Part shown: positions 14,301-27,943 of the stretch, piece by piece
How positions within the stretch are numbered: position 1 is the stretch's first letter
Layout: the number at the start of each line of letters is the position of its first letter
Assembly (NCBI RefSeq): GCF_021155765.1
Contig: NC_060107.1
Span: 7,116,501 to 7,180,500, forward strand
Length of the DNA stretch: 64,000 nt
Direction of reading: 5' to 3'
Source: Diprion similis
Taxonomy: Eukaryota > Arthropoda > Insecta > Hymenoptera > Diprionidae
Position numbers and translations under genes: made by a program
Notes under the pieces: model-generated
Told to the model about the DNA's origin: nothing
What the model saw: the letters and a program-made list of their open reading frames with translations, nothing else
The model's database searches: none

Positions 14301-15729
14301 CATACAAAATCAGTGATACTTAGCAAATCTGCAGGAGAATTGCATATATAAGAATTGAAATTGTTTCTGCTTGTAAAATATGGGTACACGATTTATTTTA
14401 CGTATTAGTATAATTTTACTATCTACTGACTTGGTAGCAACTTTTCCCAGCTGTTCAAGAGCTGATTTATCAAGACGACTGAGTTGCTGATTGTAGACAA
14501 AAAGCAGAGCGGTCATAACTTTCAATCTATTCTGAGCATTGAGGGCTTCGACTTGCGGCAGTGGTCCCCAGCTGACAAGTTTAGTATTGCATTCTTCCAA
14601 ACGACGCAACGCACTTTCGGTCAGCGAAGCTGGTGCCAAGCTCATTGGCTATAAAAAAAATAAAAATATATAATCGGAATTTTGTATTTACTAAACACAA
14701 ATTGTTAGACGTTCTAATAGATGCAAACGGGATAATTGAAACATAAAATATTCAGGATATCCATCAGATACCATAATCCAAAGAAAACTAAACAGTGATT
14801 AAATGAGTTGCAATAAAAGTGAGTGAACATTATACCGGTCTGTACTTATATCTGACCTCATGATAGATTGAAGGCATAGCAAGTGATGGTAGTCTGAAAG
14901 AGACGGCTTTGGGCTGACCAGACTCGTCGACAACTTCCAAGTTGTAAAGACCAATCAATAGCGTCTCCACAGTGCGGCAACTCTGATAAAAGACACAAGG
15001 CCATTCGTAATAAGGATCAAGATGATGTATTACAGGTAATGCATATACAATTAAAATCTGAACATACTGTTTACTGTGGATGGAAAACAAGATCATCTTT
15101 TTTATGAACAAAAAGAATGACATTTAATACTGTGTTACGTAAGGCTAATTGATACTTCCTCTAAAGTTGTGAAAACATGCAGTTAGTCATAATGATAATT
15201 AGAAGGCACATTATATGTATGAATTGGACATACACATGCAATTTCTTTATGCAATTTTATAATTCCAAACTATAGACAGTCTACTAAACGTCATGTTTAG
15301 ATTATTTCTGAGAAAATTACCAATATTTCAAACGCATTCAATTCACGTTACCTTTTTATCACCATGAGCAACAGAGTTTAAATAAATGTATATCAGCGTC
15401 GGTAAAAACTGCAGTGTAAATCTTTGCAGTTCAATCTCTCTGGATCGATAAAAACCATATAGTTGATTGCAGACCGTATCGACGAGCTGAAAATTTAATA
15501 TTAAATATCAGAAATATAGGTTTGCAACAAACATTATTACCCACCATAAACTAAAAATAAGTTTCTCATGACGTTATACCTGACTGTATTTGCTGCGCTC
15601 ATCGAGTACGGCGTAGAGAGCTCGTACTATCTCATTGTCTTGCGATAGAGTATTTGCAAATGTATGTAACTCGGTAGGGGAAAGATCGGCACAATCTGCG
15701 AGCCATTCGTTGATCAGACTTTCTGTCAT
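11305..15729 (-). CDS. Hyccin: Hyccin (FAM126 family), PI4KA complex scaffold
   Basis: Hyccin binds TTC7 in the plasma-membrane phosphatidylinositol 4-kinase IIIalpha complex (with EFR3) and stabilises it for PI4P synthesis. Coding exons from the 5' end: 15729-15580, 15486-15352, 14982-14836, 14648-14431, 14229-14083, 13913-13783, 13669-13553, 13061 to an uncertain point near 12.5-12.6 kb, and 11834-11305. Exons 1-7 join with consistent phases. The conserved helical core is clear: an MTESLINEWLADCADLSPTE start, ETLLIGLYNLEVVDESG, and the hallmark block YNDCWYVGSQALEDIHNRA (exon 6). The C-terminal third is low-complexity (Ser, Lys, Asp-rich), as is usual in the family. The 3' end of exon 8 is unresolved. 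The open frame continues to 12388, but the last exon (frame DIPIQAAKDD) needs a phase-1 donor and only weak ones are visible, so a small intermediate exon is possible. The gene is head-to-head with the VRK gene. Confidence 0.85.
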
Positions 15730-16775
15730 TCTCTTTAATATATTTCTTTATCAGTGATTAATATTGTTGTGTACTTTTTGGAATTTTTCCAACTATTATT
15801 GGGTGAAAGTACAGGATGAATTAATATGTGAGCTTTTTTTTTCTTCCTCAAAAGTTAATTGATATTGGGTGGGTGGATGAAATGATTGGAATTAACAACT
15901 GAATTCGAATTAAGTAACATTTATAATATTAACAACTTTTTTTTTACTTATGTATTTATATCAATCGAGGTATCACAGAAAATTTACACGCGAGATTTGG
16001 TAACAAGTGGTATAATATTATTCTTTTAAACGCATTAGTTAAAATTACTGGCTTTGATACATAGAGTATCACATTTACCACGTCAAGCGGTAAATTTCAG
16101 TATTTATAAAGTATAATAAAACGAACAGGGATTTTAAAATCTTTATACTTTTTATTTCAATGTCACATATCAACTCTTCAATCGCGTTTGCTAGTTTAAC
16201 AATTACACATTATGACATCCCCAACAGCTCTTCATCGATGAGGCATGAATCGAAATCATACGTTCACTACGGTCCATGATGTAGTCCGACCACGTAGATC
16301 TGTAACTACTATTCATAAAACGAAGGGCAATCTATAAATAGTTTGGCATGTATGCATGTATGTTACTGCCACTGAAATATATATGCTAACCCAACTTCTC
16401 ATTGGGACGAAGATCGGGTACGGGATTGGACAAGAAATTCCAGAACACCATATTCTGCGCCGCCAACAAAATTCTTCGATAAGAACGGTGTTGGTATTTG
16501 GTATCTGTGTGTGGTATGCATGGATGACCATCGCCTTTGCCATGGAGACGGTTTGAAATGAAATGGGAAAATTTGTAGTTTTGTATTTTCGAAAAGTAGT
16601 TGAAGGTTAAGTTTCTGCCTTATAGCGTAATAATTTGTTGCTTAATTACTTCTTATCTATTTGTTTCAACTATTTTTTACTATTGTATAAATCCGGAGTG
16701 AAATTCATCCAAAGTTTTCGCTGTAAGTAACAGTTTTTGTTTGCTGATTTATCGGGAAACGTGCTAACCTCGAAA
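15730..16775. promoter_or_regulatory. Divergent intergenic region, hyccin / VRK kinase
   Basis: About 1.05 kb separates the two divergent start codons. It must contain both promoters and 5' UTRs, or one shared bidirectional promoter. The DNA is AT-rich and I could not assign a TATA box or initiator. A short ORF on each strand near 16313-16556 overlaps its opposite and looks like chance. Confidence 0.5.
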
Positions 16776-19699
16776 ATGTCCGGCAAAGGCGCGAAAAAGG
16801 CACCGAAGAAGAAGGGTGCTAATGGTTACAAATTGCCCGATCCTATCCCTAATGGAGAAATTTTAACAGATATGGCTAAGAAACGATGGATAATCGGACC
16901 TTCTATCGGTGTCGGTGGTTTCGGGGAGATTTACTCAGGTATTTACTGTTAACACGCAAAATCGAGTTCATTACTTTCGCGATTTCCATTTTATGGTAGA
17001 AAATAATGATGTTATAGAAGCACGCAATCTTCATTACAGCTGCTTCCTACACCGATGGAAAATCTAAGACTTACCCATACGTCGTCAAGATAGTAAGTGC
17101 CTCTAATTATCAACTGATACTTTTTGATGCTCGTACCGTCCTAACGTATGCATCTCTTTATTTAGGAACCTCACGAAAATGGGCCGCTGTTTGTGGAGAT
17201 GCATTTTTACATGCGTAATGCTAAGCCAACCGACAGTATGTATTTGATCAAATCATGTCACTTTTTTAAATGTTGCTAATGTCTATCAATTTGTAATTAT
17301 GAATACATAACTTAATAAATAATACAAATTTGATGAATTTAGAGGTCAAAGTAATAACTGACTCTAGTTATCAAAGAAATCTCAGCTACTTTTCATAGAA
17401 ACTAATACAAAATGAAGTGTTATTATCAATCTTGATTAATGTTCAGATTTCTGAAGTTTCGTATTTGCCATTAATCTGGTATAAATTAAAAAGATTTGAT
17501 GACAGTATAATCACGTTTAATATTGCATTGAATTATTATATTTAGTCAGAGAAATGTACTGCGATGCTCAAACTGACAGCCTTCAGAAAAGTATTGGGCA
17601 ATTCTCAAAGTTCAAACTTTACTTTGTGTGCCTTAGTCGAATCATGGAAGAAAGAACAGAAACTTCCATTCCTTGGAATGCCAAGCTATATTGGTTCTGG
17701 TAGTCACGAGTGCCATAACACAAAGTACAGATTTGTGGTAATGGAACGATTTGGAAAAAACTTATGGGACTTATTCTTGGAAAATAATCGTAAATTTCCA
17801 GAACACACAGTGTATAATATTGCCTTGCAAATCGTAAGAAAATTTTTGCACATTATCTCTATTAGTAAAGTAGTCTTCTCTGCTATAATTTTTTTTGAAA
17901 TTTCTTATTTATCAAATTATTTCGCTTAAACCTACACTCTCATTCACAACTTGGAATTTGTACACTCTTTCAGATTGATGTATTGGAATATATGCACAAC
18001 AAAACTTATGTGCATGCTGACATAAAGGGTGCAAATTTGTTGCAAAGTCTAAAGTCTGCAGACCACATTTATCTAGTAGATTTTGGGTTGGCATCACACT
18101 ATACAAATAAGTCTGAGTACAAGTCTGATCCTAAGAAAACTCATAATGGTACAATTGAGTACACAAGCAGAGATATGCACATGGGAAGTAAGTAAAATAT
18201 ATAGTAGATTGTGCATCGAGGAGGCAAAGTGGATTTTTTTACATTGAATGCAAGTTTGCACTACAAGTTGTAGGCAAACACATATGCAAACCGAGGACGA
18301 ATTTTACAAATACGTTAGGCATCAAGAGATTGCCTCCATGGTGCACGCCATATTTTTTGTACCAAAAGTATGGTTTGCAAAAAGAAGCACTTTGTAGTAT
18401 CAGGATGTAAAAGTACTCTTTCTTGTACTGTTCAGAGTCTTTTTGTATGTACTTTTGTAGAAACGATGACTTTAAAGTATGGAACGCTGGCAAACAAAGT
18501 TGTCTAAACCATACTTGCAATATATGCATTTTCTTATTACTGATATTATTTTTATCTTTCACATATTGAAGTTCATTTCCTTATGTCAATTTTATTCATC
18601 TTTTTGAATTCTAGTCCCAACGATGCGGGGTGATTTTGAAATTCTAGGATATAACATGATACAATGGCTATGCGGTTCACTACCTTGGGAAAAAGATTTA
18701 ACAGAGCCATTGAATGTTCAGAAACAAAAGGAGAAAGCCTTCGAAGACATTCCACAGTTTTTAAAAAAATGCTTTTCTCATACTGTACCTGAATCTATTG
18801 GCGAGTTCATGAAACTGACAAATGGTACTAAATTCAATGAGTCACCAAACTATGCCAAATTCAAAGATATCCTTGTCAGAGCAGTACAAGATATCGGTTA
18901 CAAACCAGGTGATAGATTAGGATTTTCTGCTGGTAGTGCAGTTCTGAAAGTTTTGGCAACACCTAGAAAAGTGAAAAAACCACAGACTGGAGGCTTGAGG
19001 AAGAGCCCTCGAATACAAAAGACAAGAAGTCCAAGTCCTGTGTCAAACACACTCAATGACAGTGATCTTGGGTCGTTGATAATCTCTAGTAGGAAAGGAA
19101 AACGAGGTCAAGATAAGCAAAGAAGATTGAAGGAGGTTGAGGTCACAGATGATTCGGACACGGAAATTGAAATAAAAATCAAAAGAAAGAAGAAAAATAA
19201 GAAAGATGAGAATTCAGAGGTGGTTAATAAAAATATTGGCAAGAAAACATTGAACCGGCCAACAAAAAAATCACAGAAGCAATACGACCCTGATGAAACG
19301 GTATCCGATGATCAAATGCAGGTATTACATATTGAGTTTATGCTTGTATTAATTTCTTTTGCCGTCCGCTTCATCGATATTGCAATTTTTTAATTTGCTG
19401 TGATCCGATCCTTTAGAGGTTAATTATTTTAGCTGCAGGGAACTAAATCGCGACCGAAAGTGATAACAAAACCAAAGAAACTTATTGAATCTGATGAATC
19501 ACTGGTCGAAAACGACAGTGATGAGGATATGTTTCGCGATGATGACGAGGACGTATGTAATGCATCATCCAAAAAGCCTGCAAAATCGTGGAAAGATACT
19601 CCAACAGTGAAAAGTAGTAACGTTATCAAACCGGGGGAGTATAAAAGTGTGAATAAGAGTAAAACGCCAAGGCAGAGGAGAGGTAACTTGTGTCTATAA
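16776..19699 (+). CDS. VRK1: Vaccinia-related kinase (VRK1 / ballchen type)
   Basis: Nuclear Ser/Thr kinase of the CK1-related VRK family. Family members phosphorylate BAF and histone tails in mitosis and meiosis. Seven exons: 16776-16938, 17040-17092, 17166-17235, 17637-17833, 17974-18187, 18615-19321 and 19433-19699, giving about 556 residues. The glycine loop reads GVGGFG (about 45-50). The ATP-binding Lys is in YPYVVKI (K71) and a helix-C Glu in LFVEMHFY. The catalytic loop is VHADIKGANLL (D177, N182), and DFG is at 197-199, where many VRK1 proteins have DYG. The VRK signature GDFEILGYNMIQWL follows, so it appears catalytically competent. A long tail of alternating basic and acidic clusters follows residue 340, suggesting nuclear localisation. 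The start is the first in-frame ATG. The acceptor of exon 4 is at 17637, because an earlier one would break the conserved frame. Exon 7 could instead begin at 19439. Confidence 0.9.
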
Positions 19700-19703
19700 T
19701 AAA
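19698..19703 (+). terminator. AATAAA poly(A) signal overlapping the VRK stop codon
   Basis: The stop TAA at 19697-19699 is followed by TAAA, so AATAAA begins on the stop codon itself. If used, the 3' UTR would be only about 15-30 bases. No transcript end is known, and other motifs occur further down (AATAAG at 19903). Confidence 0.3.
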
Positions 19704-20109
19704 CTTCATCAAATCGTACTAATCCCAATGAATATTTTCATTTTAAAGTTCCCGCCCTCCAGATGTTATCAACTAGTATGTACGTGATTTCAATATTGGC
19801 AACTATCTGATGTTACTATACCTGTATTAATAACGATTGTGATTAAATGTTTTGAATCATTTTTTTATATCTTTCTAATTGCTCAGTATGTGCATTGTAC
19901 AATAAGCTACGAAATAACAGTACTAGGTGAATGTTGAAATAAGGTTGTTCGAAGAATTTTAGAATTAAATATTGTTTTTTTTTAACGGAATTACATACAC
20001 ATATATACAGCCTGTAGAACCGATACGAATATCACGTTTTATAACCACCATGTATGTACACAATTCAACACTCAAGTACAATGATCATGAAGTCGATAAA
20101 CATGATTTC
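19700..20109. other. Convergent gap between VRK and NEMF
   Basis: About 410 bases of AT-rich DNA lie between two converging stop codons. It would hold both 3' UTRs. No ORF or RNA gene is visible. Confidence 0.6.
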
Positions 20110-23100
20110 TTACTTCTTAAGTTTTTGCATTTGTGGAGCACTAATTTTGACCTTTCCAGGAAGGTTTCTGGCCATAACTTCATCTTTAACTGCCTTCAAT
20201 AGATCTTTTTCTCGAGGTGTAGTTCCCCTATCTCGCAAAAACATTGCTACGGCAGTTTTTGCAGCTTTGCCTCTTTTTCCAGTTCCTGGAGTTAACTTGA
20301 CCTTGTACCTATGTAAAAAATATAGTCAATTTACTAAACATATTTTGCTCATTTAAGGTAAACAAAATTTTATGAATCACTTGAATCTCACGTACTTATA
20401 GTTACTAAGGGTATTGTATGGAGCAACTATGGGCACAGCAAATAGTAACTCATCTTCTGCAACTGGCTTGCCAGTCAATTGATCCAACATGTCTATTTCC
20501 AGAGCTGGTCCCACATCTTCCTCTCCATCTTCTTCGTTATAAGGATTTACTGTCTGTGCTTTTGGCATGAAAGCTGTTCCCTTTTTTTTACCCTGCTGTT
20601 TTGGTCCAGAGGGATCTTTGTTTTTATTTTTCCGCTTATCTTCTTTAGCTGCCCCTGCAGGCTACAAAATTAAGGAAGTCAAGTGGCAATTTGTTACAGC
20701 TTTTGTACTTCTCTGCCGAGAATAATATCATGTATTTACCTTCAATGCCTCCATCAACCGTCTTTTGTCTTCTTCATCCTGATCTTTATATTTTTCTTTG
20801 ATTTTTTTCAACTTTCCTTTTTGTCCTCTTTTAGGTAGTTCGCGATCTTTTTGTTTAGATTCCTTTTCATTTTTGTTGTCTTCGTTTTCCGGCAATTTTT
20901 TTTCTTGCTCTACTTTCGACCCACCTTTTCCTTGTTTATTTGTTAATACAACGGGTTTGCCGTCCCCAAGGTAAATCACATTCTCTTCTTTTGGGAGCTT
21001 ATTCTCAGGTTTCGTATCTCTTGTTGTGTTTAAGTGAGATTTCAATCTGTTGCAAGTAAAATATTACACGTAAATGATAGAAAATAAATAAATAATCCTA
21101 AAAATTTTCGGTTCCACTCAAAGTTATGACGATAGGGCAAAATATTCGAATTGAATTATAATTAATTTCTGTTGCGAATCTTACGTTTTACCAGGAAGAT
21201 TAATTTTTATCTGTGTGTTAGGAAAGTGTGGTCCTTCATCCGAATCACTACCACTGTCTTTTTCTATTATATCACTTTGCTTATCCGACATAGATTTATC
21301 GGCATCGTGTAATTTCTCGGTTAAGTCGGGTTCTCTTTCTGCAATTGGCAATAGTTGAGTTTTCTGTGTTGCAGTATCTTCCTCTGTAAGAAAAGTTGAA
21401 ACATCAAAAGTTATCATTGTCACCTCCAAGTGTAAACAACATTTTATCACACTAAAATTTATAACAAGGTAAATATACCCAATTAAATACCTTCATCATT
21501 AGAATCACTTTCCAATTCAATCTCGTGATCTGACAATGCATTTGTTTCAGATGTAACATCTTCTTCAAATGTTCGAACTCTTCTTTCGTCTTTATGACGT
21601 TCAATAGAACTATCCTCAAGTCGAAATAAAAAACCCAATCCCATTACAAGCTGACATGGTGGTAAATAGTTTTTTTTTCCACGTATCATGAATGATCCTG
21701 TGGTCAAGTATTCACCGGTTGGTGCCGTTTTTGATACTTGATCACTATTTACCCACCAGGCACCAGCTACAACTTTTGCCTCCCACGCAACGCTGAAAAT
21801 GGAAAGAAACTTTGCTCACTCTTATTTCAAGTTTTCTCTCGCACAGCACTTGCTACTCCACTGGTGTATTACCTGTATGAAACTGCCATAGTCCCTGCCT
21901 CTGCCAAAGTCTTTGGTGGAATTGGACCAATCCCAGAATTTTTTACTACAATGGAACTGGCCCCTGTTAAATCTGCGTGGACATAAACATCCCCCTGTCG
22001 AAGGTACCGTTTTACGATTAGTTCGTTTTGCTGTTGATCTCTGCCACCGATTACTGGAAAAACGTTAGCCTTAACACCAGATAGATTAATTGAAAATCAA
22101 TTGTGCATTTTCAACACTTACCCAAATAATTTTCGGAGCTGATGAACCAGTAGAACTTTTCAAACCAGTACACCTTTCGTGCTTTATTGATACTGTGTAT
22201 GGTTTGTACTTCTTTTAATGCTTGTTTAGTTTTCTTCTCTGCAGACTTCAGGGCTTTTCCTTGTGACTCGATCGTCTTTTGCTGTTTCTTTGCTGCCGAT
22301 CGTTTTTGATCGTAATATCGCCTAGCATTCCCAAATGCTGAATGAGCTAAGTCAACGTCAATAATCATTGGTTTTAACTCAGGTTCATCGTCATCATCTG
22401 CATCACTATTTTCATATGGATCACTCAACAGTATACTGATGTGATTCGATTCTAATTTCAATTGCTTTATAGCAGCCGCAACAGGATCTCCTCTGGCTTG
22501 AGCTTCCTTCAAAAGCGTTTGTATATCTGGCCAAGCCATCTGATTGGCCAGAGCACTTTGAATCGCTAAAATAGCGTTGTCCACTAAAACTTGATTCCGT
22601 GTGATCAGTTCCGCTTTCTGCTTATCTACTTCTTGTGTCTTTTCTAAGGATACGAGTCTTTGATCGTGGTCCTTTCGAACGTTGTCTAACTTCTTCATAG
22701 CTTCCCGTTCCTGCTGTAAAGCTTTCAAGTCCAATTTTTGTCCTTCAAGACCAGAGAAAAATTCGTCTACCGCACGATCGAATGATTCAAATTCTTTGAA
22801 GGGGAGATCTTTGTGCTGCTCGAAAAGCAGGGGATGAAATTCTACGTTTGCAAAAATGTAGTCCTCTTTTCCATCCTGCGAAGGTCTTGCCTCCTTCTTC
22901 TGCGTAATGTAACCCTTGCTTACGCTTTTAACAGCTTCTGTAAAAATCTTGTCAGCCGCCTCAAGAGCAAGAACTAATTTTGGAAACTCCGTGGCTACAT
23001 CGAAGTTTTTCCCAATTTTACAACTGGTTGGAAAACCTGCCTGTAGTAGAACGTGGTCTATAATAGCAGGGCCGAACTCTAAGTGTGGGTTTAAAATTTT

Positions 23101-23974
23101 TTTCAACGGCTCTCCAGTCTTTCCACCCAATACGCATTCATAGATCTGCTCCATTGGTGGCATAGTCGTCATGCGAGCACGATCAGATGGATATTTTTCT
23201 TTCACCGCAAACCTAAGAGTGTTTTATAATCGTCTGATTATATACTAGTTTTACAATTTTATAAGAAAAGAAACTTCTTTCAGGAATGAACTTCAGTGTT
23301 AACTTTGATGTTTACTTGGCGGTATCACATAACACACCTTACTTTCTCTCCCTCGGTGTGAGGCCTCAAGATGTTCAAAATGTTCATCTCGTTATCGGTA
23401 AGCACGATATTACCACGATCATACAATTCCAGAATGACGTGATATGCTGCTTCTCCTGTGCCGAATTGCAAATCTACTATACGGTCAACTCCCAGCTGCT
23501 TCAAACTCTCGAGACGTTTGTTTTTCAGATGTTTGCGCATCTGTATAAATTGCACAAATATTAGGAATTTGAATGGTAATGTGTAACTGCATAGTAAAAA
23601 TCGAATTTCACCTTCATGCTGAAGCCAGAAGGAGCAACATTTTTGGGCCATTCAAAAGCAGTTGTGTGAATTCGATTTCCTGACTCCAGAAGAAGAACGA
23701 CTTTCTCTTCACTACGCTGTAATCGAATGAGGTAAGTTCGATTGTCTATGTCATAAATTTGGTTGACGCGCATTCCAATGAGCCTGAACATACAAAGAAA
23801 TTTAGAGAACGTTATGATTAAGAAACTTGTAATTGGAATATAAATAAAACAGAGATATAACCTAAAATTATTTTCAATAGAACCTAAGCTGCTCTAAATT
23901 TCACTGAAATTTACCCACCTTTGCAGCTCTGTGACAGAGCACACGAGATCAAACGTATTAAATCGAGTCTTCAT
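20110..23974 (-). CDS. NEMF: NEMF / Caliban, Rqc2-type ribosome quality-control factor
   Basis: Binds stalled 60S subunits carrying peptidyl-tRNA, recruits the ligase Listerin and drives C-terminal tailing of the nascent chain. Ten exons, all phases consistent: 23974-23919, 23783-23612, 23540-23338, 23212-22122, 22053-21873, 21792-21491, 21383-21185, 21046-20740, 20661-20396 and 20308-20110. They give 991 residues. The start [18 protein letters not shown] is the NFACT-N domain. The Asp-Arg pair in [11 protein letters not shown] (D95-R96) corresponds to the DR residues needed for tailing. The middle (about 390-500) is coiled coil, followed by NFACT-R (about 508-640), with GGRDQQQNE and [15 protein letters not shown]. 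Acidic and basic linkers lead to NFACT-C (about 925-991, ending MQKLKK). Exon 3 uses donor GTGTGT at 23337, because the earlier GTAAGG would shift the frame. Nothing is missing. Confidence 0.95.
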
Positions 23975-24616
23975 ATTTGTATTTACTCGTAAATTTGATG
24001 TGTCGAAAATTTTGGAAATGTTTGGCACATTTCCGAACGTCTACGGTCTCCCAGCAACGATGAGACGTATGGCCATTGAGCAGCTCTATTGTAAGCCTGC
24101 AATACATATGCATAACTCTGCATACACACGCGCAATACATGACTAACATGACACGTCAATGACAGAGAGGCGCACCTCAGATTGGTAAGAACTAAAATTT
24201 CACCGAATATCGTGCTAACAATAAACTCAAGCAGTGTAATTTATTTTGAAAGTATTTGCTCTGGGAAACTAATTGTCTTTAGCTACATATATAAAAAATA
24301 AAGATATTTTTTCGTAAATTTTGAAACCCCAAGTTCAAATTTACGAAAGTATTTTGTTCTGGGGCTGAATACTACGTTTTTTCCTAGTGCTTTTGCGTCA
24401 AATTGATTGAATAGGAATCAATGAATAAAATTTTTCATTGTAGGAGCAAGAATGAAAAAAAAAATTAACCAGGGTGACCTAAATTCGAGTAACATGATGG
24501 AACTAGTTATCGAGTGAAATGAAAACTCTGGCAACTATTCATTATGTTTGTACACACCATTTATTTCGGTCTTTCATAGATAGAATATAAAATGACATAT
24601 ACAGTGATAAATGTGC
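23975..24616. other. NEMF upstream region and RpS16 3' flank
   Basis: About 640 bases between two minus-strand genes. It should carry the NEMF promoter and the RpS16 3' UTR end. No further gene is seen. The short ORFs at 23931-24149 on the two strands mirror each other and look like chance. Confidence 0.5.
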
Positions 24617-25862
<1,246 letters not shown>

Positions 25863-27047
25863 TTTGGAGGGCTCCTCGTGGAAAGGAAGTTCAATGTGTA
25901 TCGCGAATAGCTCACCGTCAAAAGAGAACTACTTTAGTCAACACAATACTGGAATGAATGTAATTTCCCCCATATTCTCGTAACGTCGAAATTATTTGAC
26001 TTTGGATTGAAGAAATATATTCTTTCCAATATTCGAATTCAGAAGTTGCTTGATCGCTAGTTCCTGTTTGCACTACTAACGGTTTTTTCATTTATCATAT
26101 TCATATCCACCAGCCTTCGTGTTGCCGCCGTGTTCATATTCAACGTTCGGTGAACAGCAGATCCCTATACAATACTTCCGCTTTCGATTTAACGCGATTT
26201 GGGTAGTACAAACTTCAAGTCTATTAGTTCGAAATGCTTACAAAAAAAAAAAAAAAAACTTTCGTAACTACATTGTCACGGTGTGATATTGAGTATATAC
26301 TAGCCTAAACAACCTACATAGCAATCCCCCCACTGTGGAGATAATTATAAGTGTAAATAGTCAAAAACCCAAGGTATCAGTCGATTAAAATTAATTAGGT
26401 CATGAAACTTGTTGCGCAGGTTTAATAACGAAGAATGGATAGAAATTTATTTGATTCTTATTTATTTCCTATCTTTGCACAATTCAGAATTTATCTGAAA
26501 TTTTTTATTTCTACATGTTTATCATTTACCATTCACTTGGTCACTCTATCTGTCTTTTTTCGATGGCTTACGCTGGCTTCTTAGATGTAAACAACCGACA
26601 TACGATCGGGGCGTCATCTTGTCAATTGTTCGAACTTCGGTGGATTGCTTGTAAATTGTTGGTGGTTGTTGTGTACAAACCACAATAAACGAAAATTGCA
26701 AAGTAGTCGCAAATATCGTAGTTTATGTTTGTAACTCGGTGCGTGGTGGGATTAACGCAGTTACTTCATGACGTTTCGTTACGTTAACGGCACTAACTTC
26801 AGCCTTGTCTATCGACTGCTCACCCGTGATCAGACAGTAATCTTTGGATCGTCGACGAGTTCGAACGCGTTTGGTCGGTTTCTCGACTCGATGGGTTTTG
26901 CGCTGTGTCTAATTCGATAATTATTTGAATATTCACTTGGTTAACTATAGATTAACCCTTGTGATCTTTCGTTATTTATTTTTCGGGTAGTGCAGTGACG
27001 AAAGTTTCTCGAATAAATCAAAAACAGGTATAATATACCGAAGTATA
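25863..27047. promoter_or_regulatory. Region upstream of RpS16, and of a candidate + strand gene
   Basis: About 1.2 kb without a coding exon. The right half (26560-26920) is richer in CpG than its surroundings, as expected near a promoter or 5' UTR. A poly(A) run of 16-17 bases lies near 26243-26259. No TATA box or RNA gene is assigned. Confidence 0.4.
25880..25889 (-). promoter_or_regulatory. 5'TOP-like pyrimidine tract of RpS16
   Basis: On the minus strand CTTCCTTTCC lies 18 bases upstream of the ATG, preceded by AA. Ribosomal protein mRNAs characteristically begin with C followed by an uninterrupted pyrimidine run, so transcription probably starts here, giving a 5' UTR of about 27 bases and growth-controlled translation. 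The match is by position and composition. The exact start site is inferred. Confidence 0.6.
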
Positions 27048-27943
27048 ATGACCATATTTCGATCCAGTGCCGAATTCAGCCAAATCCAAAACGATTCCAG
27101 TGTTACCAGGCAAGTAATAATATGAAGTGAAGAACTGTAATAATAAACACATGGATATACCTATAAACCAGCGACACTAAATTAGGTTTGCAATTGTCGA
27201 CGAAGATTTCTGTAGCTTACACAACTTTTCACATACTATGACAATTTGAAAACGATTCCCAATCTAATCCAAATATAATCTTTTGGTTTATGAAATTATA
27301 AATGAGAAAGAGTGAAACTAATTGTCAGGTATCAGCATAAAAAAAAGTGCGACTCAGAAGAGACCCGTCGCACCCGAAATACGGCGAAGCAAAGTGGGCA
27401 AACTATCTACAGGCGTTAGACGCTGTCTAGGTAAGCTTTTATCGCTCATAAGGCATATTAATTTTATTACTTACTTGGCTTTCTCCTTCCTTTCTTCTCC
27501 ACGATGATCGGATAATTTTTAAAACAATTCAATTACCAAATTGCTTTTCTGAATTATCTACTGGTATGAATACAATGAGGGTACTTACAAATGTATTGGA
27601 AATTTTTATATCACATCACTGTCTTTGAGACGGATAATGTACGTACGTAATTAAAAATCTGATTGATCTTCCATGTCTGAAAATAGGTCACCTAATTTTT
27701 CTTTGAAAATTTTCTCCAGCTTTACAAAGTTTATGAAACTAAATTCTCATACAAATGTTTTTACTGTACGTTGGTGGAATCTAGAAATCCATAGGATACC
27801 GTTGATAAAGTTAACGCGACCAAATTTGACAGTAAGATGAAAAAAATTCACGATTCTTAACCTTTAGTATGATTTTGAAAAATATATGTAAGCTTTGCTT
27901 TATTACCGTTCACTAAATTTCAGATCACCCAAATGAGAAATAG
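27048..27943 (+). CDS. Candidate small spliced gene, unidentified
   Basis: I do not recognise this product. One in-frame chain can be built. 27048-27109 begins MTIFRSSAEFSQIQNDSS and uses a GC donor (AG|GCAAGT). 27336-27430 is rich in Lys and Arg, includes KRPVAPEIRRSKVGKLSTG and ends at a good donor G|GTAAGC. 27924-27943 follows acceptor TTTCAG and ends in TAG. The result is a basic peptide of about 58 residues. Supporting points: a CpG-rich region upstream, good donor sites and consistent phases. Against: a GC donor is needed, the acceptor at 27335 lies close to another AG, and no family matches. It could instead be the first exons of a longer gene, or chance. Confidence 0.25.

Noticed and set aside
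17546-17636. Earlier start of VRK exon 4 at acceptor 17545
   Set aside because: It would put the following conserved kinase sequence out of frame; acceptor 17636 keeps phase and homology.
18239-18562. 107-codon minus-strand ORF inside VRK intron 5
   Set aside because: Antisense and within an intron of a well-supported gene; no recognised domain; a loose similarity to zinc-binding transposon proteins did not hold up in any frame.
23337-23342. GTAAGG donor for NEMF exon 3
   Set aside because: Although a better consensus, it leaves phase 0 while the next exon needs phase 2; donor GTGTGT five bases downstream gives the conserved [12 protein letters not shown] junction.
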